From NCBI GenBank assembly GCA_934098525.1, contig CAKONZ010000003.1:1-64000 (forward strand): a DNA stretch of 64,000 nucleotides, written 5' to 3'. The notes beneath the pieces were generated by a model that was given only the letters and a program-made list of their open reading frames with translations, did no database searches and was not told the DNA's origin. This DNA comes from an uncultured Bacilli bacterium (lineage in GTDB: Bacteria > Bacillota_I > Bacilli_A > RF39 > UBA660). Positions 8,411 through 16,300 of the stretch are shown in pieces (within the stretch, counting starts at the first letter, position 1; each line of letters opens with the position of its first letter). A program made the position numbers and the translations under genes.

Positions 8411-9077
8411 AATTGACATAAATAATTGGAAACGAAAATTAGCATATGAAACATTTTCAAGTTACAGTGATCCATATACAGGCATAGTTACTAAAATAGA
8501 TATAACTAATTTAATAAATTTTTGTAAACAAAATAAAATTTCATTTTATGGTTGCATGACTTATTTTGTACTGAAATCATTGAATGATATTGATGCATTT
8601 AAGTATGGTTTTGGTAAAGAAGACGGAAATGAATTGGTTTATAAATATGATACTTTAGCAGCAACAGCAACTGTTATAAATAGTGATAATGAATTAAATT
8701 TTACTAGATATGTTGAATATGATGAAGATATTTCAAATTTTCTTATAGAATTTTCAAAGGCTACAGAAGATGCATCTAATAATGTTCCGTACTATAAAAT
8801 ATTAGGATTGGAAAATATGAATAAAATAAATATAACTTGTATCCCATGGATTACTTTTTCAAATTTTAAAGATGCGATTGATTTTAATGAAAAAAACAGT
8901 AAACCTAAAATTTGTTGGGGAAAATATTATTTAGATGATGATAGATATCTTATAGATATTTCATTACTAGTAAATCATGCATTTCAAGATGGATATCATA
9001 TGGGATTATTTTTCAATAATTTACAACAAAATATATACAATCTAAAAGTAAATAAAAATTTAGTGAAAGTAAGGTAG
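8400..9077 (+). CDS. Chloramphenicol acetyltransferase-like acyltransferase
   Basis: This 225-aa protein has the type A CAT fold pattern: NWKRKLAYETFSSYSDPY near the start, FYGCMTYFVLKSLN, IPWITFSNF (about 155-163), and the catalytic block VNHAFQDGYHMGLFFNNLQ (about 190-208). In the HHxxxDG motif the first His is Asn here, while the catalytic second His and the structural Asp are kept. Length matches CAT trimers. Coupling to the PRTase gene suggests acylation of the cassette's own product rather than a resistance role, but antibiotic acetylation cannot be excluded. Start ATG 8400 has AGGAAGATGAAG upstream. Confidence 0.75.
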   Translation: MKTKIDINNWKRKLAYETFSSYSDPYTGIVTKIDITNLINFCKQNKISFYGCMTYFVLKSLNDIDAFKYGFGKEDGNELVYKYDTLAATATVINSDNELNFTRYVEYDEDISNFLIEFSKATEDASNNVPYYKILGLENMNKINITCIPWITFSNFKDAIDFNEKNSKPKICWGKYYLDDDRYLIDISLLVNHAFQDGYHMGLFFNNLQQNIYNLKVNKNLVKVR

Positions 9078-9082
9078 GATAT

Positions 9083-9724
9083 ATGTTAAAAAAATATTGT
9101 AAACTTAATGATAGTAATTTTTGTAATATAAATTATATTGTTTATGCTCCAGAAACAAAAGAAAGTGATTTGCCATTACTATTGTTTTTACATGGTATAG
9201 GAGAAAGAGGCAATAAAGTAGAAGATGTAGAGAAATATGCTTTGCCTAAATATATGAATAAGTTTAATATTCCTTATATTGTAGTTGCTCCACAATGTAC
9301 CAACAACAATTTTTGGGATTATCATTTAAGGGATGTAGAAAAAATTTTAGAAGAAGTTTATAAAGAATATAAATATGATAAAAATAGAGTATGTATTTTA
9401 GGAAGTAGTATGGGGGCGTTTGGTGCTTGGAATTATATTATGTCAAGACCTGGACTATTTAAAGGTATAGTATCTGTGTCTGGAGGTATAATGCTTCCTA
9501 TTAATCAAACTTTATCACAAGTAAAAGACAAAGCAATTTTAATATATCATGGTAATAATGATGATGTTATTGATGTTAATGAAAGTATACAAGCTTATAA
9601 TAAACTTAAAAATATTGATTCAAAAAATATAGAATTAAAAATTATAGAAAATGATAATCATTTTTTAACTTCACATGCTTTTAAAGATAAGTATTTGTAT
9701 GAGTGGTTAGAAAAAAATATTTAA
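9083..9724 (+). CDS. Alpha/beta hydrolase (esterase/prolyl-oligopeptidase-like)
   Basis: A 213-aa serine hydrolase with the oxyanion region LFLHGIGERG (about 31-40), nucleophile elbow GSSMG (Ser about 109), a probable acid in NNDDVID (about 160) and the final His in ENDNHFLTSHAF (about 193). It resembles phospholipase/carboxylesterase or polyhydroxybutyrate-depolymerase-like esterases. No signal peptide is seen, so it is cytosolic. It begins five bases after the acyltransferase stop, with TAAGGTAGG as ribosome binding site. A de-acylase or thioesterase-like step in the same pathway is an inference. Confidence 0.75.
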   Translation: MLKKYCKLNDSNFCNINYIVYAPETKESDLPLLLFLHGIGERGNKVEDVEKYALPKYMNKFNIPYIVVAPQCTNNNFWDYHLRDVEKILEEVYKEYKYDKNRVCILGSSMGAFGAWNYIMSRPGLFKGIVSVSGGIMLPINQTLSQVKDKAILIYHGNNDDVIDVNESIQAYNKLKNIDSKNIELKIIENDNHFLTSHAFKDKYLYEWLEKNI

Positions 9725-9736
9725 GTAGGTGAATGA

Positions 9737-11692
9737 ATGAGAATAATTAGTATTGGAGATTTAGTTACAGATTTTTATTATAAAAATGGTAAATTGGTAG
9801 GAGTAAATGGAGGAATGACTTCTCATAATATAATTGCTAATATTGCTAAACTAGGTTTGGAAACATCTGTTTGTGGTGTATGTGGTGATGATATGGCAGG
9901 TACTATAGCAATTAATAGCTTAAAAGAAGTTGGAACAAACATTGATAATGTAAAAGTGATTGAAGATATAAATACCCGTTGTTTTCATGTATCATATCAA
10001 GAATTAAATAATAAATTAGAGTTTACTTCAAAAAAACGATGTCCTATTTGTAATATAAAAAAATGGTACGAAGAAAGTAAAATAGAACCAAATGATATTT
10101 TGAAACAAATTAATAAAGATGATGTTTTGATTTTTGATAATTTAAACAATAAAAATCAAATTATAATAGATAATTGTAATAATAGAAAAATGTTAGATTT
10201 GGGACAATATTTTGAATTAGAAGATTATAATGATAATGATATTATTGAAAAAATTAAAAATAAATTTGATGTTATAAACTTAAATGAACGAGTTGAAAAA
10301 TATTTGAAAAATAGATTTTCTATAAAATCATTGGAAGAGATATATAATATACTACATCCTAAAATGATAATTGTAACTAGAGGAAAAAAAGGTTCGGATT
10401 TTGTTTTTGATAATAATAAAGTCAATAAAGAGTTAAGTAATCCTGAGGTAGAAGTTGACCCAACAGGAGCTGGAGATGCATTTTTTTCATTTATTAGTGA
10501 ATATATAAAGAATAACTATATTATTGATTATAAATTTATAGATTCAACTTTTGAAAAAGCAACTAAACTTACAAAAAAGGTTGTAAAAAAGTTTGGTGCA
10601 AGAGGACATATACAAAATTTATATAAAATAAAAAAAGTGAAAGATGCTTGCACTTGCAGTAATTTTTCATTAAGGAAACAAATAAAAAGATGTAATATAA
10701 ATATCAATAATTTAGAAACAAGAATAATTAATGCTATTAATAGTAGTGCTTATGATAAGCTAACTAAAATAGATTTTGAAAGTCTAAATAATAGTATTTT
10801 TGTAGGAACTGGTGGTTCTTTTGCAGGCGCAAAATTTTCATCTAAACTTATTAATCATTTATATGGAATAAATACAATGGTTTTATATCCTAGAGACCTA
10901 TATTATAGAAACAATAATAGTGTTGATTCAGTATTTTTGTTTACTTACTCAGGAACAACAAATGATTTGTTTGTATCAACAAGTTTAATTGATAACGATA
11001 ATAAATATATTATAACAAAAGGTGAATTGCAAAAAGTCGTAACAAAAACTGGAATATCTAAAAATAATGTTATTTCATATAGAACAGGCACAAATAAAGG
11101 AAAAGAGAGAGGATTCTTATCTTTTGAAGGAGCATTGGCTCCAGCTAGTTTATTTTTAAAATTATATTTTGAAAGAAAATCAAAAAATAATATTGAAGAG
11201 TTTATTAGAGATAGTATAAATTATTGGAAAAATTACTTTGACAAATATTTTAAAGAAAATAAAAAAATGCTAAAAGAATTTTTAAAAGAAGGAAATAGTT
11301 TTAATATTTTTACAGGAGATTTTACTGAATCTGCTGGTAGTGATTTAGAAAGTAAAATAATTGAGTCTGGTATATATAATTGTTTAATTCATGAAAAGAA
11401 AAATTTTTCACATGGAAGATTTATTAATTACGAGCATTTAAGTCATAACAAAAATATTTATTTTAAGCAAAAAATTACAAGTTTATATGAGAAAAAGTTA
11501 TTGGAATATTTAGAGAAAGATCAAAATTTGATAATTGAAAGTAGATATGATGGAATATTATGTGAGTATGATTTATTAATTTCATCTCAATATTTAATAT
11601 ATTATATATCAAATTTTCTAAATATAGATATTTCAAAACCTACGTATAACGAAGATGCAATGAAAATTTATTTTTATAAAGGTGAATTATAG
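9737..11692 (+). CDS. PfkB-family kinase fused to a SIS phosphosugar domain
   Basis: The N-terminal half is a ribokinase/PfkB sugar or nucleoside kinase: IISIGDLVTDF at the start, GVNGGMTSHNIIANIAKLG (about 25-43), and the signature VDPTGAGDAFFSF (about 240-252) with the catalytic Asp. The C-terminal half is a SIS domain: NSIFVGTGGSFAGAKFSS (about 352-369) and FLFTYSGTTNDL (about 398-409), as in phosphosugar isomerases and binders. At 651 aa it is about the sum of a kinase and a GlmS-like SIS half. It is the last cassette gene, 12 bases after the hydrolase. The fusion predicts phosphorylation of a sugar-like substrate followed by isomerisation or sensing of the phosphosugar. Substrate unknown. 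Confidence 0.8.
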   Translation: MRIISIGDLVTDFYYKNGKLVGVNGGMTSHNIIANIAKLGLETSVCGVCGDDMAGTIAINSLKEVGTNIDNVKVIEDINTRCFHVSYQELNNKLEFTSKKRCPICNIKKWYEESKIEPNDILKQINKDDVLIFDNLNNKNQIIIDNCNNRKMLDLGQYFELEDYNDNDIIEKIKNKFDVINLNERVEKYLKNRFSIKSLEEIYNILHPKMIIVTRGKKGSDFVFDNNKVNKELSNPEVEVDPTGAGDAFFSFISEYIKNNYIIDYKFIDSTFEKATKLTKKVVKKFGARGHIQNLYKIKKVKDACTCSNFSLRKQIKRCNININNLETRIINAINSSAYDKLTKIDFESLNNSIFVGTGGSFAGAKFSSKLINHLYGINTMVLYPRDLYYRNNNSVDSVFLFTYSGTTNDLFVSTSLIDNDNKYIITKGELQKVVTKTGISKNNVISYRTGTNKGKERGFLSFEGALAPASLFLKLYFERKSKNNIEEFIRDSINYWKNYFDKYFKENKKMLKEFLKEGNSFNIFTGDFTESAGSDLESKIIESGIYNCLIHEKKNFSHGRFINYEHLSHNKNIYFKQKITSLYEKKLLEYLEKDQNLIIESRYDGILCEYDLLISSQYLIYYISNFLNIDISKPTYNEDAMKIYFYKGEL

Positions 11693-11759
11693 ATTGTTAT
11701 ATAAAAATAAAAATGTTATATTTTTAAGTAAAGAACGAATGGTGTAATGATAACATGTG

Positions 11760-11786
11760 GCAATTTGTGTGCAAAAATTAAAAAAT
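11760..11786 (+). repeat. Putative attachment-site repeat, right copy
   Basis: GCAATTTGTGTGCAAAAA plus nine more bases match 4701-4727 at 26 of 27 positions in direct orientation. It follows the last cassette gene by 67 bases and precedes the second SEC-C remnant. The pair bounds a 7.0-kb segment. Confidence 0.55.
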
Positions 11787-11888
11787 GTATAGTTCTATCT
11801 GTACTATATATATAACATAGTACAGATTCTTTTCAAACCTGTTTTTCCTTGAAAAACTTATAATACTATATATACTAAAAAAGGTCTA

Positions 11889-11932
11889 ACTTGTGGCAGC
11901 GAAAGAAATATAAGCAATGTTGTGGAAAGTAG
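11889..11932 (+). pseudogene. SEC-C motif 3'-end remnant, copy 2
   Basis: TGTGGCAGCG, AAGAAATATAAG, CAATGTTGTGGAAAGTAG encode CGS, KKYK and QCCGK*, the same SEC-C tail as at 4585-4644. One base is missing after the third codon, so the frame breaks. Upstream CCTTGAAA is also shared with copy 1. It supports repeated insertion at one target. The 626-bp stretch 11693-12318 otherwise holds the repeat, a promoter and the attenuator listed below. Confidence 0.55.
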
Positions 11933-12080
11933 CATGAAACAAAGGAAAAAGAAAAATTATAAAAAAATTGATTGGTTTGAGTTTTTAAAACTTGTCCACA
12001 TAAAATTAGAAGAATATAAGATAAATAAGGATGTAGACAACATTTTAAATGTGGGCACCCTTTTTTGTTTGTATTGATTT

Positions 12081-12109
12081 TTGACAAATTAATATTAATT
12101 TATTATAAT
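12081..12109 (+). promoter_or_regulatory. Consensus sigma-A promoter
   Basis: Perfect TTGACA (12081-12086) and TATAAT (12104-12109) with a 17-base spacer. It would start a leader of about 200 bases ahead of the methyltransferase. Confidence 0.85.
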
Positions 12110-12175
12110 TTTATTGTAGTAAATCAATTAGTCATTCGCGTTTTACTATCAGATGAACAAATGTTTAAAGGAATA

Positions 12176-12226
12176 ATGAAGAGTCTTAAGAATCTCCTCA
12201 TGAATGACAAAAAATATACACATTAA
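12176..12226 (+). CDS. Putative 16-aa leader peptide
   Basis: ATG 12176 follows AAAGGA at short spacing and encodes MKSLKNLLMNDKKYTH, then TAA. Its second half lies inside the left arm of the long hairpin at 12194-12265. That geometry is typical of leader peptides whose stalled ribosome opens an attenuator. An alternative start ATG 12161 extends it by five residues. Confidence 0.5.
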   Translation: MKSLKNLLMNDKKYTH

Positions 12227-12272
12227 TTTTGTGGTTGTTTTTTGTGTCGTATTCATGAAAGGAGGTTCTTTT
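12194..12272 (+). promoter_or_regulatory. Probable transcription attenuator of the methyltransferase
   Basis: CTCCTCATGAATGAC followed by an A-run (12194-12214) can pair with a T-run, GTGTC, ATTCATGA and GGAGG (12236-12265), giving a long imperfect hairpin followed by TTCTTTTTATAT. The GGAGG has no start codon in range, so this looks like a terminator rather than a sequestered ribosome binding site. Together with the strong promoter and leader peptide it resembles attenuators ahead of ribosome-protection or rRNA-methylase genes. Mechanism is inferred. Confidence 0.55.
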
Positions 12273-12318
12273 TATATACAATCACATTTTATTTTATAAT
12301 AAGAGAGGATGGTAGAAA

Positions 12319-13080
12319 ATGAAAACAAATGAACATGATTTCTATAGTGAAATAGCTAATTGGTCTTTTGAAGATATTAATTATACTAGTGAAGTATTTA
12401 CAAATTGGATTTATGAGGATGAAATTAAAAAACGTGTAAAAGGAAATACAAAAATTTTAGATTTGGGAACAGCAGCAGGAGAAAAAGTGCTTAAAAATTT
12501 TCCAAATTGTGCTGAAATATTGGGAACAGATTTCTCAGATGAAATGATAGAAACAGCCAACAAAAATCTACTACAAAGTGGAATAAAGAATATTTCATTT
12601 AGAGTTATGAATAATCTAAAAATAAATACTCCAGATAATTACTTTGATTTAGTAACAGCACGTCATACAATAATTGATCCGCTGCAGATATATAAAACAT
12701 TAAAAAAAGGTGGGCAACTTGTTATAAGAGGTGTTGATAAATTGGATTGTTGGTCTTTAAAAAGAATGTTTAAAAGAGGTCAAGCATATCACGATGTTAA
12801 GCCTATAAGCTTAATAGATTATGAAGCAATAATGGATGCAGGATTTAAAAAAGTAGAATTAATTCCACTTCATGTAATAGAGTACTATAAAACAAAAGAA
12901 GATTTATATGCTTTACTAGTTAAAACTCCAATATTAGATGACTTCTCAGAAGGATCATTTAATGAATATGAAAGAAAGCCAATAGAGAAGGAAATTTTTG
13001 AAAAATATGTTGAACAAAACACTACTGAAAAAGGTATTAAATTAATTAGAAGATATTATGGAATAATTGGAAAAAAATAA
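12319..13080 (+). CDS. Class I SAM-dependent methyltransferase
   Basis: A 253-aa protein with Rossmann motif I ILDLGTAAGEK (about 46-56), motif II acidic end in ILGTDFSDEMI (about 72-82) and motif IV-like NYFDLVTARH (about 111-120); then a unique C-terminal helical region. The family methylates small molecules or RNA; no residue here settles which. It is a single gene with its own promoter, leader peptide and hairpin upstream and a terminator downstream. Antibiotic-inducible genes are often arranged this way, so an rRNA or drug-related target is plausible but not shown. AGAGAGGATGG provides the ribosome binding site. Confidence 0.75.
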   Translation: MKTNEHDFYSEIANWSFEDINYTSEVFTNWIYEDEIKKRVKGNTKILDLGTAAGEKVLKNFPNCAEILGTDFSDEMIETANKNLLQSGIKNISFRVMNNLKINTPDNYFDLVTARHTIIDPLQIYKTLKKGGQLVIRGVDKLDCWSLKRMFKRGQAYHDVKPISLIDYEAIMDAGFKKVELIPLHVIEYYKTKEDLYALLVKTPILDDFSEGSFNEYERKPIEKEIFEKYVEQNTTEKGIKLIRRYYGIIGKK

Positions 13081-13093
13081 TAATTACTAGTAT

Positions 13094-13124
13094 GAATGTT
13101 AACAATTTTTGTTAACGTTCTTTC
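13094..13124 (+). terminator. Rho-independent terminator of the methyltransferase
   Basis: GAATGTTAACAA / TTGTTAACGTTC (13094-13105, 13109-13120) with a 3-base loop, then TTTCTG. Confidence 0.75.
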
Positions 13125-13448
13125 TGTTTATAAAAGAACAAAATAATGATAAATATAACAAAAGCAATTAAATTTAGGATTCAGACAAATACAATAATAA
13201 AAAATTATGTGGTTCAAGGTTTTGTATTAAATAATAAAAGATTTTTAAAAACTAAAAAATACGGTTAAGAGTATTGCAAAAGATTACCTGAAAGAATCAA
13301 ACTAATTCGTACAAATTAATAATTTTATGGTAAAATTATATTAGAAGAAATAATATTGTGAGTGAAGTTTTTATTTGATACAACTATTTAGTGATAAAAA
13401 ATATTATAATAATTTAACTAAGAAGTTAGAATGTGGAGGAGATTTTAA
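13125..13448. other. Intergenic stretch with no convincing gene
   Basis: An open frame of 40 codons (13147-13269, starting MINITKAIKF) lacks a ribosome binding site and any recognisable family. The rest is AT-rich, with a GTGGAGGAG ribosome binding site for the next gene at its end. Confidence 0.4.
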
Positions 13449-14270
13449 ATGTATAAGGATAAGTTGAAAGATATAAATAAGATTTTTTTACCAGTATTTT
13501 TAATAATGCTTAGCATAATATTACCAATTAGGGTATTTGCTGATCTAGGTGAAAAACCTTCAATTAAGGTTAAAATCAAAAATTTACATACAACTAACTA
13601 TATAGTAGATTTATTTGTATATGATGAAAAGGATGCTTATAATTCAGAAATGAATTATAATGGTGATGGTTTAAATGAAGAAAATATAAAAAAACTTTAT
13701 GATTTAAACTATGATGGTTGGATTTCTGAATCTACTAGATGGGGTAAATATTTGCTATTTGCAGATTGTGCTGGTAATTCAAAACATGAAAATAATTTTA
13801 GTTATTTTGGTACTCCTAATAGGTACAAAATAGTGATTATAAATAATGATACAAAGGATATAAAAATATCAAATGAAATTATAAGAAAAGACTTTAATAG
13901 TACTGTCACAATTGACTACAACACAATGGAAATTACTAAAAATGAGGATACTATAAAAATTATTTATAATATAATAATTGCAATAATAGTAACCGTAATT
14001 ATTGAACTACTAGTGGCATTTATATTAAAGGTAAAAAACTATGGTCTTATTATAGTTACAAATGTGATTACAAATCTTGGGTTACAATTACTTTTAATGA
14101 TTTTAACAAATAACTATACATGTACGCTTATATTAGGTGAGATTATTGTTCTTATATGTGAGCTTGCAGTTTATCTAACTGGATTTAAGAATGTCACTAA
14201 AAATAAAATAATATTATATACCTTATTAGCTAATGCAATAACATTAGCACTTACGTTTTGTTTGAAATAA
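13449..14270 (+). CDS. Secreted/membrane-anchored protein with C-terminal multi-span region
   Basis: The 273-aa protein starts with a signal peptide (hydrophobic IFLPVFLIMLSIILPI, cleavage near VFA-D, residue about 33). An extracytoplasmic domain of about 145 residues follows, with DYNYDGWISESTRWGKY-like aromatic content. Three or four membrane spans lie at the C-terminus (about 177-200, 203-225, 228-245, 252-271). No family is recognised. The topology of signal peptide, small beta-rich domain and C-terminal spans is seen in small orphan Bacillota membrane proteins. GTGGAGGAG sits before the ATG. It is a lone gene with no visible operon partner. Confidence 0.6.
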   Translation: MYKDKLKDINKIFLPVFLIMLSIILPIRVFADLGEKPSIKVKIKNLHTTNYIVDLFVYDEKDAYNSEMNYNGDGLNEENIKKLYDLNYDGWISESTRWGKYLLFADCAGNSKHENNFSYFGTPNRYKIVIINNDTKDIKISNEIIRKDFNSTVTIDYNTMEITKNEDTIKIIYNIIIAIIVTVIIELLVAFILKVKNYGLIIVTNVITNLGLQLLLMILTNNYTCTLILGEIIVLICELAVYLTGFKNVTKNKIILYTLLANAITLALTFCLK

Positions 14271-14291
14271 TATATAATTATAAGATTAAAA

Positions 14292-14456
14292 AAAAGACTA
14301 CAAAATTACTCAAGAACGAATATTGCATTGAAAAATGATTGTGATAGGATTGAATTAAATTGTTGGATGTTTAATAGAAATGCTTTAAAGATGTATGAAC
14401 ATATTGGTTTTAATAGACAAAGAATAATATATGAAATGCCATTGAAAAATAAGTAG
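14292..14456 (+). pseudogene. C-terminal fragment of a GNAT acetyltransferase
   Basis: An open frame without a start reads IALKNDCDRIELNCWMFN, then RNALKMYEHIGFNRQR, ending at TAG 14454. NxxAxxxYExxGF is the hallmark acetyl-CoA-binding end of GNAT enzymes. The N-terminal two thirds are missing. It is not homologous in frame with the intact GNAT that follows. Confidence 0.6.
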
Positions 14457-14471
14457 AAAGTAAGTGATTTT

Positions 14472-15080
14472 GTGGAAAAGTTTTATTTAGAAAAGCCTTC
14501 GATGAAAAGAAAAGATGAAATAATAGAATATATGAATGAATTTGTAGAATATAAATCAGACATTAATGGAACTGGATCATTAGATAAGATATTAGATGGA
14601 TACACATTTGAACAGGCTTTAGAAAGATGTTTGAATATGGAAAACAAAGAATATGCAGAAGGATTAGGAAAATGCCAGGGAAAGACATTTTTGCTTGTTA
14701 GAGAAAATGATAATAAAATAGTTGGAACAATTAATATTAGGTGGAATTTGAATCAAGCAATGTTAAGATTTGGGGGACATATAGGATATGGTATTAGACC
14801 AACTGAAAGAAGAAAAGGTTACAATAAGATAAATTTATATTTAGGTATGATTGAGGCAAAAAAAGTTGGATTGAATAGGGTGATGTTGGATTGCGATGTT
14901 AATAACCTTGGATCGGATAGAACATTGAAAGCATTGGGTGGAAAACTTGAAAGAACAGAAATAGACCCATCAGATGGAATATTAACTAATGTTTATTGGT
15001 TTGATGTAAGTGAAACTATAGGTAAATATAAAAATGTATATGAACCCTTTCTATTAACAAAATTAGAAGATAAAAAATAA
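14472..15080 (+). CDS. GNAT-family N-acetyltransferase
   Basis: 202 aa starting at GTG 14472 (GAAAGTAAGTG upstream). The GNAT core shows FLLVRENDNKIVGTINIRWN (about 77-96), then GGHIGYGIRPTERRKGYNKI (about 105-124), where RxxxRRxGY replaces the usual R/QxxGxG/A, and LDCDVNNLGSDRTLKALGG (about 142-160). It transfers an acetyl group from acetyl-CoA to an amine; the substrate is not predictable. A hairpin terminator follows directly. Confidence 0.75.
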   Translation: MEKFYLEKPSMKRKDEIIEYMNEFVEYKSDINGTGSLDKILDGYTFEQALERCLNMENKEYAEGLGKCQGKTFLLVRENDNKIVGTINIRWNLNQAMLRFGGHIGYGIRPTERRKGYNKINLYLGMIEAKKVGLNRVMLDCDVNNLGSDRTLKALGGKLERTEIDPSDGILTNVYWFDVSETIGKYKNVYEPFLLTKLEDKK

Positions 15081-15095
15081 TTAATTTATTAAGAT

Positions 15096-15136
15096 AAAAG
15101 AATATTAATAATTTTAGTTTATTGATATTCTTTTTA
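15096..15136 (+). terminator. Bidirectional terminator
   Basis: AAAAGAATATTAATAA and its near-complement TTTATTGATATTCTTTT form a stem with flanking A- and T-runs. It serves the GNAT gene and, in reverse, the MerR remnant. Confidence 0.65.
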
Positions 15137-15143
15137 TTTTATA

Positions 15144-15433
15144 TTAATGAGTTTCTTTGTATAGTTTAGCAATATCTTGGGGCATTTCTTCTAATGTTAT
15201 GTGTTTGACTTTTTCTATAGTTCCATATTTTTTTGCAGTTTCATAATACATTGTTTAAATTTTATTAATTTAAGTGATTTTTCTAAAGCATTGATTTGAT
15301 TATTAATATTTTTTTCTTGTTCATAAAACATATTTAATCTATTGCTAATTGTTTTATCTCCTTCAGAACACCATTCCATAAATTTTTTTATTTCTGATAT
15401 TTTCATTCCAGATGTTTTTAAACAATTGATCAT
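15144..15433 (-). pseudogene. MerR-family regulator remnant lacking its HTH
   Basis: On the minus strand, INCLKTSGMKISEIKKFMEW followed by a coiled coil (NINNQINALEKSLKLIKFKQ) is the post-HTH helix and dimerisation coil of MerR-type regulators. The N-terminal winged helix is absent. Near 15235-15245 the frame breaks, and another frame continues with YYETAKKYGTIEKV to a stop at 15144. With truncation and a frameshift it should be non-functional. Bases 15434-15608 hold no further gene. Confidence 0.6.
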
Positions 15434-15608
15434 TCTTTTTTGACTTATAAAAAAGAACTAATAAATTATGGTTATAATGTTGATAAAATATCAATGAAAG
15501 AAAAAGTTATAATGTTTGTTAAGATTGATAGTGTCAACAAATAATAATTTTTATTCTATTGTTGTTATAATTTCTATTTTATATTAAAATTATTTTGGAG
15601 GTAGTGTT

Positions 15609-16265
15609 ATGAATAAAAAGCTTAAAAATTTTATAATTAGTTCTTTTTTAATTTTACTTTCAATAGTTTTTACCATTTTAGTGAAGATTATTGATGTTAG
15701 AACTATTGGTGCTAATGGTTCTAAAGTTGGTTTTGCTAGTTTAAATAAGGCTGTTTTTGATACTTTAGGTGTTAATATGATATGGTATCGTATAACTGAT
15801 ATTTTAGGTAAGTTTGTTATTTTGATTGCTTTGTTCTATGCATTTATTGGTGTTTTACAATTAGTTAAGAGAAAGAAAATATCAAAGGTAGATAAGGAAA
15901 TTGTTTTACTAGGTATTTTTTATGTTGTAGTTGTTGCTATTTATGCGTTTTTTGAGAAAGTAGTAATTAATTATAGGCCTATATTACTTGATGGAAAATT
16001 AGAAGCTTCTTTTCCTTCTTCTCATACAATGCTAGTTTTATGTGTTTGTATTAGTGCTGTTTTAGTTAATAAACGTTTGTTTAAAAATAATTATTTTAAG
16101 ATTTTTAATGTTTTATTAATATTGATAGCGTTTGTTACTATTGTTGGAAGATTAGTTTCAGGTGTTCATTGGTGTTCTGATATAATTGGTGGTGTTATTA
16201 TATCTGGAGCTTTACTTATGACATTTTATTCTTTTTTATGTTTACTTGATGATAAGAAAAATTAA
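15609..16265 (+). CDS. PAP2-family membrane phosphatase
   Basis: 218 aa with about six membrane spans and the three-part PAP2 active site: KVVINYRP (about 117-124; KxxxxxxRP-like), PSSHTM (about 137-142) and SGVHWCSDIIGG (about 180-191), containing the catalytic His. Such enzymes remove phosphate from undecaprenyl diphosphate, phosphatidylglycerol phosphate or similar lipids on the outer membrane face. No operon partner. TTGGAGGTAGTGTT precedes the ATG. The lipid substrate is not decided by sequence. Confidence 0.85.
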   Translation: MNKKLKNFIISSFLILLSIVFTILVKIIDVRTIGANGSKVGFASLNKAVFDTLGVNMIWYRITDILGKFVILIALFYAFIGVLQLVKRKKISKVDKEIVLLGIFYVVVVAIYAFFEKVVINYRPILLDGKLEASFPSSHTMLVLCVCISAVLVNKRLFKNNYFKIFNVLLILIAFVTIVGRLVSGVHWCSDIIGGVIISGALLMTFYSFLCLLDDKKN

Positions 16266-16272
16266 TGTTTTA

Positions 16273-16300
16273 TACTACACAAAAAAGTGTAGTTTTTTTA
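16273..16300. terminator. Bidirectional terminator between convergent genes
   Basis: CTACAC, six A, GTGTAG (16275-16292), then seven T. A second CTACACTTTTT follows inside the end of the convergent permease gene. Confidence 0.7.

Noticed and set aside
8400..9077. Calling the CAT-like gene a chloramphenicol resistance gene
   Set aside because: The fold fits, but the first motif His is replaced and it is embedded in a biosynthetic-looking operon, so a resistance label is not supported.
13147..13269. 40-codon ORF starting MINITKAIKF
   Set aside because: No ribosome binding site, no family resemblance and it is within expectation for AT-rich intergenic DNA.
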